This document shows positions 17,814 to 27,057 of a DNA stretch of 64,000 nucleotides, one piece after another. A program made the position numbers and the translations under genes. The stretch's first letter is position 1; the number at the start of each line of letters is the position of its first letter. Source of the DNA: Thalassovita mangrovi. Lineage in GTDB: Bacteria > Pseudomonadota > Alphaproteobacteria > Rhodobacterales > Rhodobacteraceae. Location: NCBI RefSeq assembly GCF_009857745.1, contig NZ_WWEN01000003.1:682001-746000 (forward strand), in the 5' to 3' direction. The notes below the pieces were generated by a model. It saw nothing but the letters and a program-made list of their open reading frames with translations. It did not search any database and was not told the DNA's origin.

Positions 17814-19052
17814 TCAGGCCACCGCTGCCGCCCGCTTTTCCCGCACCGGCAGGTGAATGAGCGCCGAAAACGCGCCGACGCCGACCCCGATCCACCAGAC
17901 GGCCTCGTAAGAGCCGTAAAGGTCATACATCCGCCCGCCCAGCCAGACGCCCATGAAGCTTCCCAGCTGGTGGCTGAAGAACACGATGCCGTAAAGCGTT
18001 CCCATGTAGCGCAGCCCGTAGAGATGCGCGATCAAACCGGATGTCAGCGGCACCGTCGCCAGCCACAGCGCCCCCATCGAGACCGAAAACAGGATCACCG
18101 TCGCGGGCGTCATCGGGGTCAGGATGAAGGCGGCGGCGACGAAGGTGCGCAGCGTGTAGATCCCCGCCAGCAGGTATTTCTTGGAATAGCGGTTGCCGAG
18201 CCAGCCGGCGAACAAGGTGCCGCCGATATTGGCCAGACCGATGAGCGAAATCGCCACCGCGCCAAGCGCCGAGGTCGAGGTGATGCCGACCGAATGCAGC
18301 ACCCCGCCGGGCAGGATCGGGCCGCACATTTCGGTCACGAAGGCGGGGAAATGCGCGGTGATGAAGGCCAGCTGATACCCGCAGGAAAAGAACCCGAGGA
18401 AGATCATCGCATAGGACGGATCGCGCGCGGCGCGCAGCAGGATCGCCCCCATGCTTTCCTGCAATTCGGCCTTGGTGGCGACCGGGGTCGGCGCCCGCAT
18501 CAGCGGCAGGAACATCAGCACCAAGAGGATCGAGGCCGCGAAGGCGAGGAACACGTTCTGCCAGGACATGAAGCTCAGCAGGTATTCCGCCAAGGGCGCG
18601 CCGAACACCTGCCCCGCCGACCCGGCGGCGGTGGCGATGGCAAGCGACATCGACCGGTTTTCGTCCGAGGACGCGCGGCCCACTACGGCCAGGATCACCC
18701 CGAACCCAGTGCCCGCGATGCCGAATCCCACCAGGACCTCGTACATCTGATGCGCCTGCGGGGTCGTTGAGAACGACGACAGCACCAGCCCCAATGCGTA
18801 GGTAAGCGCCCCCATCACGATGGCGCGGCGGTCGCCCAGCTTCTCGGCGACGGCGCCGAAAATCGGCTGGCCGATGCCCCAGGCCAGGTTCTGGATCGCG
18901 ATGGCGAGGCTGAATTCGCTGCGCAGCCAGCCGAATTCCTCGGCGATCGGGATCTGGAACACGCCGAAACTGGCGCGGATGGCGAAACCGGTCAGGATGA
19001 TGATGCAGCCCACGATCAGGACCGGGTTCATCAGGGGGGTGCGCTGTTGCAT
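17814..19052 (-). CDS. MFS transporter
   Basis: Major facilitator carrier of 412 residues with about twelve membrane helices. The loop after the second helix reads AEKLGDRRA, close to the MFS motif A. Its overall pattern (GFAIRASFGVFQIPIAEEFG near the N-terminus) resembles oxalate/formate-antiporter-like and monocarboxylate-type members, but the substrate is not deducible. ATG 19052 has GAGGAG upstream. It is divergent from zapE, and a large inverted repeat lies in the shared upstream region. Confidence 0.88.
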   Translation of the reverse strand: MQQRTPLMNPVLIVGCIIILTGFAIRASFGVFQIPIAEEFGWLRSEFSLAIAIQNLAWGIGQPIFGAVAEKLGDRRAIVMGALTYALGLVLSSFSTTPQAHQMYEVLVGFGIAGTGFGVILAVVGRASSDENRSMSLAIATAAGSAGQVFGAPLAEYLLSFMSWQNVFLAFAASILLVLMFLPLMRAPTPVATKAELQESMGAILLRAARDPSYAMIFLGFFSCGYQLAFITAHFPAFVTEMCGPILPGGVLHSVGITSTSALGAVAISLIGLANIGGTLFAGWLGNRYSKKYLLAGIYTLRTFVAAAFILTPMTPATVILFSVSMGALWLATVPLTSGLIAHLYGLRYMGTLYGIVFFSHQLGSFMGVWLGGRMYDLYGSYEAVWWIGVGVGAFSALIHLPVREKRAAAVA

Positions 19053-19112
19053 CGGGGGCTCCTCTTCGCGGCGGAGTGTGTTGGCAAAGCGGCACGGGGT
19101 CAATTCACCATT

Positions 19113-19150
19113 CGGCATACGGAACGTCACGAAACGTGAACGGTATGCCG
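19113..19150. promoter_or_regulatory. Nested inverted repeat between MFS gene and zapE
   Basis: Outer arms CGGCATAC (19113-19120) and GTATGCCG (19143-19150) enclose TCACGAAACGTGA (19127-19139). The structure sits 61 bp upstream of the MFS start and 51 bp upstream of zapE. It could be an operator for the divergent pair or a leader hairpin. Confidence 0.55.
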
Positions 19151-19201
19151 TGGTGGACTTCGCCCCTTTCGCTTGCCCCATGCTTTGGTTATGTCGATGC
19201 C

Positions 19202-20257
19202 ATGACCCGGATTCAGGACATATATGCTTCCCGCGCCGCCGCTGGCGAACTGCACCACGACCCGGCGCAGGAAGCGGTGCTGCCCGAACTGGACCGCATC
19301 CGCGCGGCGCTGGACAAGCCGGTGAAGAAGGGGCTGTTCCGCAAGCCGCCGGAACCGCCGAAGGGGCTTTACCTCTGGGGTGGGGTCGGGCGCGGCAAGT
19401 CGATGCTGATGGACCTCTTCGTCGAAAGCCTGAACGTGCCGGTGCGCCGGGTGCATTTCCACGCCTTCATGCAGGAAATCCAGGACGGGATTCACCAGGC
19501 GCGGCAGCAGGGCGTCGAGGATTCGCTGGCCCCGGTGGCCGAAAAGGTCGCCAAAGAGGTCAAGGTCCTGGCTTTTGATGAGATGCAGATCACCGACATC
19601 ACCGATGCGATGATCGTCGGCCGGCTGTTCGAGATCCTGTTCAAGGCGGGCGTCGTGGTGGTGACCACCTCGAACCGCGTGCCGGACGACCTGTACAAGA
19701 ACGGGCTGAACCGGCAGCTGTTCCTGCCCTTCATCGGCATGCTGAAGCAGAAGATGGTGGTCTGGGAACTGATCAGCCCGCGCGATTACAGGCAAAACCG
19801 GCTCAGCGGTGCGCCGGTCTATTTCACCCCGGTCAACGACGACAGCCGGCAGAAGATCCGCGAAGTCTGGGAACATCTCAGCGGCGGCGAGGCGGAAAAG
19901 CTGGTGCTCAAGGTCAAGGGGCGCGAGGTGGAAATTCCGCAATTCCGCAACGGGGTGGCGCGGGCCGGGTTCTATGACCTGTGCGGAAGGATGCTGGGCG
20001 CGGGCGATTACCTGGCGCTGGCCGAGGCGGTGAAGGTTCTGATCCTCGAAGACATCCCGCGGCTGGGCCGCAGCAATTTCAACGAGGCCAAGCGCTTCGT
20101 CACCCTGATAGACGCGCTCTACGAGGCGAAGGTGCGGCTGATCTGTTCCGCCGCCGACGTCCCCGAAAGCCTTTATATCGAGGGCGAGGGCGTGTTCGAA
20201 TTCGAACGCACCGCCAGCCGGTTGCGCGAAATGCAGTCGGAAGACTGGGCCAGCTGA
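19202..20257 (+). CDS. zapE: ZapE, AFG1-like ATPase
   Basis: P-loop ATPase of 351 residues, of the family that in E. coli acts on the division Z-ring (ZapE) and in mitochondria on protein quality control (AFG1/LACE1). Walker A is WGGVGRGKSML (about 59-69), Walker B is LAFDEMQ (about 124-130), followed by the family block VVTTSNRVPDDLYKNGLNR. ATG 19202 gives the usual N-terminus MTRIQDIY. No operon partner is evident. Repeat copy III follows the stop. Confidence 0.93.
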   Translation: MTRIQDIYASRAAAGELHHDPAQEAVLPELDRIRAALDKPVKKGLFRKPPEPPKGLYLWGGVGRGKSMLMDLFVESLNVPVRRVHFHAFMQEIQDGIHQARQQGVEDSLAPVAEKVAKEVKVLAFDEMQITDITDAMIVGRLFEILFKAGVVVVTTSNRVPDDLYKNGLNRQLFLPFIGMLKQKMVVWELISPRDYRQNRLSGAPVYFTPVNDDSRQKIREVWEHLSGGEAEKLVLKVKGREVEIPQFRNGVARAGFYDLCGRMLGAGDYLALAEAVKVLILEDIPRLGRSNFNEAKRFVTLIDALYEAKVRLICSAADVPESLYIEGEGVFEFERTASRLREMQSEDWAS

Positions 20258-20267
20258 TCTTCCTCAG

Positions 20268-20316
20268 CTCTTCTTCTGTTCAGAAATATCCCGGGGGTTT
20301 GGGGGCTGGCCCCCAA
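20268..20316 (+). repeat. Dispersed intergenic repeat, copy III
   Basis: The core TTCTTCTGTTCAGAAATATC followed by CCGGGGG leads into a GGGGGCTGGCCCCC stem (20301-20314). It lies between the convergent zapE and DUF302 genes, 10 bp after the zapE stop. Confidence 0.75.
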
Positions 20317-20348
20317 TCCGCCCTTCCTGCGGCACTACCCGGCCCGGA

Positions 20349-20735
20349 TCAGGCCGCGTCGACCGCGGTTTTCAGCATGTCCCGCACCTGACCGGCGACG
20401 CGGTGAAGCTCCGCGTTGTCCACCGCCGCCATCGACGCGACCGGATCGATCGCGCTGACTTCGGTGCCGCCCTCGACTTGGCGTAGGATGACATTGCAAG
20501 GCAGCATCGCGCCGATCCGCGCTTCCAGACCGATGGCTTCCCACGCCATCTTGGGGTTGCAGGCGCCAAGGATGCGGTAGCCGTCCATGTCCTGGTCGAT
20601 CTTCTTCTTCATCGTGGCCTGCACGTCGATTTCGGTCAGAACGCCGAAACCGTTTTCCATCAGCGCCGCGCGCACGCGTTTGTCGGCGTCGTCGATCGCG
20701 GTGCCCGCAAGCAGGCGGTCATAGGTGTAGGCCAT
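20349..20735 (-). CDS. DUF302 domain protein
   Basis: A 128-residue protein of the DUF302 family, small soluble proteins with an alpha-beta fold and no settled function. The family pattern is visible in ALMENGFGVLTEIDVQATMKKK, given here only in part, and in ILGACNPKMAWEAI with the conserved CNP, then LPCNVILR with a second conserved Cys. It has no signal peptide. The start is ATG 20735. It converges with zapE, and its promoter must lie in the gene-free 20736-21082. Confidence 0.88.
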   Translation of the reverse strand: MAYTYDRLLAGTAIDDADKRVRAALMENGFGVLTEIDVQATMKKKIDQDMDGYRILGACNPKMAWEAIGLEARIGAMLPCNVILRQVEGGTEVSAIDPVASMAAVDNAELHRVAGQVRDMLKTAVDAA

Positions 20736-20871
20736 ATCGAATCTCCTGAGCTGTCATTCGCCCTGTCCGGCCAGCTGATGGTATCGCAGGCCGCGGCGAT
20801 GAAAAGCGAGGGGATCGTAAACTCGTCGTGAGGGCGAGGATTGGGTTTCGCGGAAAACTGTCGCCCAAAAA

Positions 20872-20903
20872 AGAAAGGGGGCCGTTGGATCGGCCCCTCT
20901 TTC
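20872..20903. terminator. Stem-loop with A- and U-rich flanks (bidirectional terminator candidate)
   Basis: GAAAGGGGGCCG pairs with CGGCCCCTCTTTC across TTGGAT, giving a stem with A-rich and T-rich sides. It lies 180 bp past the folC stop on the minus strand. Confidence 0.55.
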
Positions 20904-20988
20904 CTGTCCTGCCTGTCAACCTGTCGATATTCCGTTCCGGCAGAGTGTGGAACGGAAAGGGCGATGCCCCGCGCCCTCGAATTCCGAT

Positions 20989-21051
20989 GATTCGAATCTA
21001 GGCGAATCAGTGCGAATCAGTCAACAGGCACCGATTCGATTTCCCCGAATC
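20989..21051. promoter_or_regulatory. Cluster of six GANTC (CcrM-type) methylation sites
   Basis: GANTC occurs at 20989, 20994, 21004, 21014, 21033 and 21047, including a near-tandem GCGAATCAGTGCGAATCAG stretch. CcrM methylates GANTC in Alphaproteobacteria; six sites in 63 bp is far denser than chance in GC-rich DNA. The function is unknown. Confidence 0.6.
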
Positions 21052-21082
21052 GGCGCTGATAATTCGTATAGGGTGCTCTCTT

Positions 21083-22354
21083 TCAGCCGTTTTCGCGCAG
21101 AATGGCGCCCGCGAGGTAGAGCGATCCGCAGATCAGGATGCGGGCATGGGGGTCGGTGGCGGCGATTTTCGCGACGGCCTCGGTGACCGATCCGGCGGTG
21201 CTGGCCGTCATCCCGGCGCGGGTTGCGGCGTCTGCGGTGACCTCGGCGGGCAGGGTGTTGGCCTCGCCCGGGATCGACACGGCGGTCAGGCTTGCCGCAT
21301 GCGGGGCCATCGGCGTCAGGTAGCCCGCGATGTCCTTGGTGTTGAGCATGCCGCAGACCAGATGGGTCGGGCGGTGCGGCAGGGTGGCCAGATGCGCCGC
21401 CAGCGCCTGCCCCGCGGCGGCGTTGTGCCCGCCGTCGAGCCAGAGTTCGGCCTCGGGCGCGGCGTCGATCAGCGGGCCCTGTTTCAGCCGCTGCATCCGG
21501 GCGGGCCAGAAGGCTTTGCTGACGGCGGCCTCATAGGCGGCTTCACCCATGTTCAGGTGGCGCAAAGCGGCCAGGGCGGCGCTCGCGTTCTGGATCTGGT
21601 GTGCGCCGGGCAGGTTCGGCAGCGGCAGGTCGAGAAGCCCGTTCTCGTCCTGGAAGATCAGCCGCCCGCGTTCCTCGAACGCGTGCCAGTGCTGGCCATA
21701 GGCGATCAGCGGCGCGCCGAGGCGGGCGGCGGTGGCTTCGATCACATCCATCGCCTCGTCCTGTTGCGGACCCACCACGCAGGGGACGCCGCGCTTGATG
21801 ATCCCGGCCTTTTCGCCTGCGATCTTGGTCAGCGTGTCGCCGAGGAACTGTTCGTGGTCGATGGACACCGGCGTGATGATGGTCAGCGCGGGTTTTTCGA
21901 TCACGTTGGTGGCGTCCAGGCGACCGCCGAGGCCGACTTCCAGCAGGGTGTAATCGGCTTCGACCCGCGACATCGCCAAGATCGCGGCGCAGGTGGTGAT
22001 TTCGAAATAGGTGATGTTGCCGCCGTCGTTGGCGGCATAGCATTCGTCCAGCACCTCGCTCAGGTGCTGTTCGGAAATCAGCTCGCCCGCCAGCCGGATA
22101 CGTTCGTGGAAGCGCGCCAGGTGCGGCGAGGTATAGGCGTGCACGCGCTTTCCTGCGGCTTCCAGCCCGGCGCGGATCATCGCCTGGGTCGATCCCTTGC
22201 CGTTGGTGCCGGCGATATGGATCACCGGCGGCAGCTTGTCCTGCGGATTGCCGAGCGCATCCAGCAGCCGCCACATCCGGTCCAGCGTCAGGTCGATGAT
22301 CTTGGGGTGCAGCGCCATCATCCTCTCAAGGATGGCGTCGGAACCACTTGTCAT
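21083..22354 (-). CDS. folC: FolC, dihydrofolate/folylpolyglutamate synthase
   Basis: Adds glutamate to dihydropteroate and to folates in folate synthesis. The 423-residue protein has the Mur-ligase-type P-loop GTNGKGST (about 49-56), the family block [25 protein letters not shown] (about 139-151) and WLDGGHN. Its ATG overlaps the accD stop by 4 bp, the conserved accD-folC operon of Alphaproteobacteria. The stop is followed by the gene-free GANTC region. Confidence 0.95.
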   Translation of the reverse strand: MTSGSDAILERMMALHPKIIDLTLDRMWRLLDALGNPQDKLPPVIHIAGTNGKGSTQAMIRAGLEAAGKRVHAYTSPHLARFHERIRLAGELISEQHLSEVLDECYAANDGGNITYFEITTCAAILAMSRVEADYTLLEVGLGGRLDATNVIEKPALTIITPVSIDHEQFLGDTLTKIAGEKAGIIKRGVPCVVGPQQDEAMDVIEATAARLGAPLIAYGQHWHAFEERGRLIFQDENGLLDLPLPNLPGAHQIQNASAALAALRHLNMGEAAYEAAVSKAFWPARMQRLKQGPLIDAAPEAELWLDGGHNAAAGQALAAHLATLPHRPTHLVCGMLNTKDIAGYLTPMAPHAASLTAVSIPGEANTLPAEVTADAATRAGMTASTAGSVTEAVAKIAATDPHARILICGSLYLAGAILRENG

Positions 22355-23289
22355 TTCTTGGCGTTTTCGGCAGCGGGCTCCTCCGCCGTTTCCGGCGGCG
22401 TCGCCTCGTCGGGGGCGGGCAGGTCGCCCTTGATCGCGGGGGGCTGGCCCATCAGCATGCGGATGATGGTGACCAGTTCGTCACGCATCTCGGTGCGCTT
22501 GGTCACGCGGTCCAGCATCCCGTGATCCAGCAGGTATTCGGCGCGCTGGAACCCTTCGGGCAGCTTTTCGCGGATCGTCTGTTCGATCACCCGCGGACCG
22601 GCAAAGCAGATCAGCGCGTTGGGTTCGGCGATCTGCACGTCGCCCAGCATCGCGTAGGATGCGGTGACCCCGCCTGTGGTCGGATGGGTCAGCACCACGA
22701 TGTAAGGCAGGTTCGCTTCCTTCAGCATCTGCACCGCGACGGTGGTGCGCGGCATCTGCATCAGCGACAGGATGCCTTCCTGCATGCGGGCGCCGCCGGC
22801 TGCGGAAAACAGGATCAGCGGGCGTTTCAGTTCGACCGCCTTTTCGGCCGCCGCGATGATCGCGTTGCCGACATACATGCCCATCGAGCCGCCCATGAAG
22901 GAAAAGTCCTGCGCCGCGGCGACTACGGGCGTGCGGCCAATCTCGCCCATGGCGACCAGCATCGCTTCCTTTTCGCCGGTCTTCTTTTGCGCGGCCTTCA
23001 TCCGGTCGGGATATTTCTTCTGGTCGCGGAAATGCAGCGGGTCGGCGATCGGGTCGGGGACCTCGACCTCGGTGAAGATGCCGCCGTCGAACAGCCCGGT
23101 GAAACGGTCGCGCGGGGTGATCGCCATGTGGTGGCCGCAATTGGTGCAGACGTTGAGGTTGTCGCTCAGTTCGCGGTGGAACAGCATGGTTCCGCATTCG
23201 TCGCATTTGGTCCACAGATTTTCAGGCACCTCGCGGCGCGAGAAGATCGAGTTGATCCGCGGGCGGACGTAGTTGGTGATCCAGTTCAT
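22351..23289 (-). CDS. accD: AccD, acetyl-CoA carboxylase carboxyltransferase beta subunit
   Basis: Beta subunit of the carboxyltransferase that makes malonyl-CoA for fatty acid synthesis, working with AccA. The 312-residue protein has the N-terminal zinc ribbon with Cys29, Cys32, Cys48 and Cys51 and then the crotonase-like core with [19 protein letters not shown] and HPTTGGV. The acidic, alanine-rich C-terminal tail (last 20 residues) is variable in the family. It is followed by folC with ATGA overlap. Confidence 0.96.
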   Translation of the reverse strand: MNWITNYVRPRINSIFSRREVPENLWTKCDECGTMLFHRELSDNLNVCTNCGHHMAITPRDRFTGLFDGGIFTEVEVPDPIADPLHFRDQKKYPDRMKAAQKKTGEKEAMLVAMGEIGRTPVVAAAQDFSFMGGSMGMYVGNAIIAAAEKAVELKRPLILFSAAGGARMQEGILSLMQMPRTTVAVQMLKEANLPYIVVLTHPTTGGVTASYAMLGDVQIAEPNALICFAGPRVIEQTIREKLPEGFQRAEYLLDHGMLDRVTKRTEMRDELVTIIRMLMGQPPAIKGDLPAPDEATPPETAEEPAAENAKK

Positions 23290-23353
23290 GAGCTGTTTGA
23301 CCCCTTGGTCTCGTTTAGAGCAGTCAGATAAGCCCCGCGCGGCGGAAATGCAA

Positions 23354-24253
23354 TCAGCGCCTTAGCACCATTCGCGTCGCAAGCCACATGACCAGCAATG
23401 TTCCCAGTTCGACGACCAGCCCCAGCGACGGGAACGGTTCGGCGGTGACAGAGGGCGGCAACAGGTCGGTGGAGGGCGGGAACAGGAACAGCGCCAGCCC
23501 CGAATCCGGCGCGCCGCGTTCGGAAAAGAACAGGAAGGCATAGACGTTATTGGCCAGGTGGAACCCGACCGCCGCGCCCAAGCTGCCGGTGCGCGCGGTC
23601 AGGTCCGAGGCGACCAGCCCGAAGAAGAAGGCCCAGGTGACGTATTCCATCGCGTCAACTGGATCGGTGCCGCTTTCCCAATGCGCCGCGGCGAACAGGA
23701 GGTTCGGCCCGATCATCCAGATCCAGGTCGACGGGAAGCGCGCGGCCAGCTGTTGCTGGATATAGCCGCGATAAAGCAGTTCCTCGGCGGCGACCTGCAC
23801 CGTCAGACCGGCCAGGGCGAAGGGCAGCAGCAGCAGCCAGCGCCCCACGCCCAGCGTATCGGCCCCGGCGGTGGACCAGTAGGGCGGCAGAATCTCGATC
23901 AGAAGGAAGGTGCCAAGCCCGGCGAAAAGCGCCAGCATGAAGCCTTCCTTCGCAGGCTCGACCGGGCCGACCAGGCTCATCGGCGGGCGGAAATTCAGGT
24001 AGCGGGCGACCAGCATCACCGACCCGCCCAGCAGCGCGAAGCTGAACAACTGCGCCAGCAGGCCGGCAGCGGTGGTGCCGTAGTAATAGGCGTCGCCGAT
24101 CTGCGGCGGGAACGAGTCCAGCACCGCGCTGATGATATCGAGCCCCAGCCCGTAAAGCAGTTCGATGGCGATCACGCCGAAGATCAGCCGCGACACTTCG
24201 GGGGTCAGCCGGGCAGTGGCGATGAAATCGGAATGGGGGCGATAGGCGCGCAT
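23354..24253 (-). CDS. CPBP-family intramembrane protease (first of a tandem pair)
   Basis: Multi-pass membrane protein of 299 residues, CPBP (Abi/CAAX-protease) family. The conserved motifs are [13 protein letters not shown] with the Glu-Glu-x3-Arg core, FAAAHWE with His, and [11 protein letters not shown] with His and Asn, which together form the glutamic-type active site. About eight hydrophobic segments are visible. The ATG is 24253. The paralogue 24262-25155 lies immediately upstream with an 8-bp gap, so the two form one operon. Substrate and role are unknown; some family members process prenylated or bacteriocin-related proteins. Confidence 0.88.
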   Translation of the reverse strand: MRAYRPHSDFIATARLTPEVSRLIFGVIAIELLYGLGLDIISAVLDSFPPQIGDAYYYGTTAAGLLAQLFSFALLGGSVMLVARYLNFRPPMSLVGPVEPAKEGFMLALFAGLGTFLLIEILPPYWSTAGADTLGVGRWLLLLPFALAGLTVQVAAEELLYRGYIQQQLAARFPSTWIWMIGPNLLFAAAHWESGTDPVDAMEYVTWAFFFGLVASDLTARTGSLGAAVGFHLANNVYAFLFFSERGAPDSGLALFLFPPSTDLLPPSVTAEPFPSLGLVVELGTLLVMWLATRMVLRR

Positions 24254-24261
24254 GATCCCCC

Positions 24262-25155
24262 CTAGCGCCGCAGCGCCAGCCGCGCGGCCAGCCAGCTGAC
24301 GAAAAGCGTGCCCAGATCGACCAGCAGCAGCGGCGTCACCGTGTCGGCATCGGCAAGGTCGATCGGCTGATGATAGAGCGACAGGCCCGACAGGGTTTCG
24401 TCCTGCGAATAGATCAGGATCGCCCAGGCATTGGCGGCGAAATGCAGCGCGATGGCCGGGCCCAGCGTCCCCGCCCGCGCGGTCAGGTCCGACGCGGCCA
24501 GCGAAAACGCCGCCGCCCAGCCGATGAAGAGCCAGGCGTTCGCCCCCGCCTCGGGGCGGTAATGCAGCAGCCCGAACAGCAGCGCCGGGCCCAGCATCCA
24601 CACCGCGGTCGCCTTGAACCGCGCCGCCAGCTGTTGCTGGACATAGCCGCGAAACACCAGTTCTTCGGTCCCGGTCTGGATCAGCAGCGCGGGCAGGGCC
24701 AGCGGCAGCAGCAACACCCAGTCGCCGAAAGGCCGTTGCGGCACCAGGTCGGCGGACCATTCGGCGGGCGGCAGCAGCCAGATCGCCAGGAATATCAGCG
24801 CGTTCACCCGCAGCACCCGCCAACCCTGCCGCAGCGCCAGCCGGGGCGGCCCCAGCAGCGACAGCGGCGACCGCCCGTGCAGCTGATGCGCCACGGCGCT
24901 GACCGCGACGGCCATGCAGACGAAGCTGCCCAGCAGGTACAGCGTACCCGCCGGGCTGTTGCCGGTCTCAAGCATGGTCCTGAAATCGAAATAGCCGTCA
25001 TCGCCCAGCACGATCATCACGCACGCGTCGAGCGCCTGCAGCAGCCCGATATAGATCACCGTCGCCATGATCAGCCCGGCGATCAGCCGCCAGGCTTCGG
25101 CCCGGGGCCGGGCCGGGCTGACGAAAGCCGCGTGGGCGGAATAATCTGGGTGCAT
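24262..25155 (-). CDS. CPBP-family intramembrane protease (second of a tandem pair)
   Basis: Paralogue of the previous gene, 297 residues, with EELVFRGYVQQQL, FGLLHYR and LHFAANAW in the same order and near-identical spacing; both end in a similar basic LAARLALRR or ATRMVLRR tail, so a local duplication is likely. ATG 25155 has AGGACC upstream. Upstream in-frame sequence to 25407 lacks family similarity and was excluded. It is divergent from the lipoprotein gene at 25380. Confidence 0.88.
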   Translation of the reverse strand: MHPDYSAHAAFVSPARPRAEAWRLIAGLIMATVIYIGLLQALDACVMIVLGDDGYFDFRTMLETGNSPAGTLYLLGSFVCMAVAVSAVAHQLHGRSPLSLLGPPRLALRQGWRVLRVNALIFLAIWLLPPAEWSADLVPQRPFGDWVLLLPLALPALLIQTGTEELVFRGYVQQQLAARFKATAVWMLGPALLFGLLHYRPEAGANAWLFIGWAAAFSLAASDLTARAGTLGPAIALHFAANAWAILIYSQDETLSGLSLYHQPIDLADADTVTPLLLVDLGTLFVSWLAARLALRR

Positions 25156-25379
25156 GCCTGTGGTCCTGGCGGCGGCGCCGTCTGATTTGCTTTGGCGGTG
25201 ATCATAGGGGGGAACGGTGCGCCGGAACAGGGGCGCTTTGCGACAAACGGACTTGTGCGGTTGGGGCGGCTTGGCTATCCCAAAGAAAAGACGAAGAAAA
25301 CACCATGCGGCGGTGTCTGGTGGACCGGCGCATAACGGGTATGGCAGACAGGTATGGCACCGGGGGGATGGCCGCTGCA

Positions 25380-26219
25380 ATGATCGACGGCAAGGCAAAA
25401 TCCGCATTGCGCGCGGTCGTGGCGGGCGTGTTGCTGATGTCCCTCTCGGGCTGCCTGTCTCTGAGTGGTTTCGGCGGCGAAGAAGACGAGGCGCCGGACC
25501 TGGGGCTACACCGGGCCGAACTGGCCGGGGGCGACGTGGTTGTGGTGGCGCCGCAGGGCTATTGCATCCAGCGCGAAACCCTGCGCAGCGGCGCGACGGG
25601 CGGTTTCGCCCTGCTGGCCAGCTGCGAAACCCTGACCGGATATATCAGCGGCTACGATGTCGAACCGGTGGTGATGACTATCGCCGCGGTGCCGCGCCAT
25701 TCGGAGGCGCCGGAACCCGATGCCGAAGAAATCGCCGCCGCCCTGGGCGACCGCAAGCTGCTGCGCCGGATACATGGCGACGGGCTGACCATCGTGCAGG
25801 TCGAAGCGCCCGAGGGGCTGACGCCCGAAGACGACCCGCGCCACTGGCGCGCGATGATGGTGCTGAACGGCAAGATGGTGGGGCTGGCGGTCTATGGCCC
25901 CAAGGGCAGCGCGGTGACCGGCGAAAAGGGGCTGACCATGCTGAGTTGGCAGGCCGAGCAGTTGCGCGAGGAAAGCCCGCAGATGCAGCCGGTCTATGGC
26001 CCGCCTGCCGGGGCCGTGCCGGTGATCGCGGCGGCGGTTGAGCCGCTGCCGGCGGTCGACCCGGCGATCGATGCCGTGCCTGATCCTGCCGCCGATCCGC
26101 TGGCGGCGATCCGGCCGGTGGCCCGGCCCGGCACTTCGGATGGCATGGAAGATGAAACGACACCGCCCGGGCGCAAGCGCCGGGGCGTGAAAAAAATCTT
26201 TGCGGATTTGTTTAGTTGA
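25380..26219 (+). CDS. Putative lipoprotein, unknown function
   Basis: A 279-residue protein with an N-terminal signal (about residues 4-21) ending in a lipobox LSGC, so Cys is predicted to be lipidated and the protein held in an envelope membrane. The mature part has no family I recognise; it includes one further Cys pair (YCIQRE and SCETL) and a Pro/Ala/Asp-rich C-terminal linker, ending in a basic stretch before FADLFS. Starts at 25341 and 25368 are possible; 25380 gives the most typical signal. It is divergent from the protease pair. Confidence 0.72.
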   Translation: MIDGKAKSALRAVVAGVLLMSLSGCLSLSGFGGEEDEAPDLGLHRAELAGGDVVVVAPQGYCIQRETLRSGATGGFALLASCETLTGYISGYDVEPVVMTIAAVPRHSEAPEPDAEEIAAALGDRKLLRRIHGDGLTIVQVEAPEGLTPEDDPRHWRAMMVLNGKMVGLAVYGPKGSAVTGEKGLTMLSWQAEQLREESPQMQPVYGPPAGAVPVIAAAVEPLPAVDPAIDAVPDPAADPLAAIRPVARPGTSDGMEDETTPPGRKRRGVKKIFADLFS

Positions 26220-26268
26220 TCCCTAATCGCTAGAACGGGGCAAGAGCAGTCAGAATGGGGCGGAACAG

Positions 26269-27045
26269 ATGGCAGGCATGAGCGGCCGCAAATTCCTCAG
26301 GGACGTCATTGCCAAGCGCGCCCTGCGCCGCTGGGCCAAGACCGCGCGCGACGCCAAGGACACCGACCTGCCGGTGCTGCGGCGGCAGCGGACCCGGGCG
26401 CGCGAACTGCGCTATCACCTGAACGAACTGATCCACGTGGCCGACAGCCGGCTGGCGCTGCCGATGATCGGATCGACCAGTTTCCACAAGCCGCAGGGGT
26501 CGGACTGGGCCTGGCGGCCGCAGCTGTGGCGCGGGCCGCTGCCGGTGCCGGGCCTGTCCACGGTGCAGAACAAAAGCCAGCTCGGCGACGAGGTGACGCT
26601 GTTCCACGATTGCGCCTTTTCCGAACTGACCCTGCGCCAGCTGCGCAATACGCGCGCCGCCGACCTGGCGCCGTTCGGGCTGCGGATGGACGTGTTCAAG
26701 TTCGACGGGTCGTTCCTGTCGGTGGTGATCGACCTGCCGCCCGAGGCGGTGCAGGGGCTGAAGCGGCGGCACCTGCTGCGGATGGATACGATCGTGGAAA
26801 TGGAACAGCCGCTGGAGATTTTCGCGCGGCTGAACATCCGCCACGGCCCCAATACCGAACAGATCGTGCGCGAATTGCCGCTGCACGAAGAGGAAATCAT
26901 GGTCGAATTCGACCTGGCCTATACCAAGATGAACGAAAAGCGGGTGGAACGCGCCTGGCTCGACCTGATTTTCGAAGGCCCCCAAATGAACCAGGTCATC
27001 CTGCGTGACCTGACATTCAGCCGCCGCCCCCGGGCCGAACTGTAA
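26269..27045 (+). CDS. Conserved hypothetical protein (possibly DUF6478)
   Basis: A 258-residue soluble protein with a basic N-terminus and no signal peptide or membrane segment. The middle (WAWRPQLWRGPLP and VTLFHDCAF) and the beta-rich C-terminal half ending in LRDLTFSRRPR look conserved within Rhodobacterales; I believe this is the DUF6478 group but am not certain. The gene at 27058 follows after 12 bp, so they are co-transcribed. The start could be ATG 26269 or 26278. No function is proposed. Confidence 0.75.
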   Translation: MAGMSGRKFLRDVIAKRALRRWAKTARDAKDTDLPVLRRQRTRARELRYHLNELIHVADSRLALPMIGSTSFHKPQGSDWAWRPQLWRGPLPVPGLSTVQNKSQLGDEVTLFHDCAFSELTLRQLRNTRAADLAPFGLRMDVFKFDGSFLSVVIDLPPEAVQGLKRRHLLRMDTIVEMEQPLEIFARLNIRHGPNTEQIVRELPLHEEEIMVEFDLAYTKMNEKRVERAWLDLIFEGPQMNQVILRDLTFSRRPRAEL

Positions 27046-27057
27046 GGACCATCCGCG

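Larger units (their letters stand above)
20736..21082. other. Gene-free interval with terminator hairpin and GANTC cluster
   Basis: No convincing coding region. It holds the promoter region of the DUF302 gene, a hairpin at 20872-20903 and a cluster of six GANTC sites at 20989-21051 near the folC stop. Confidence 0.7.
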
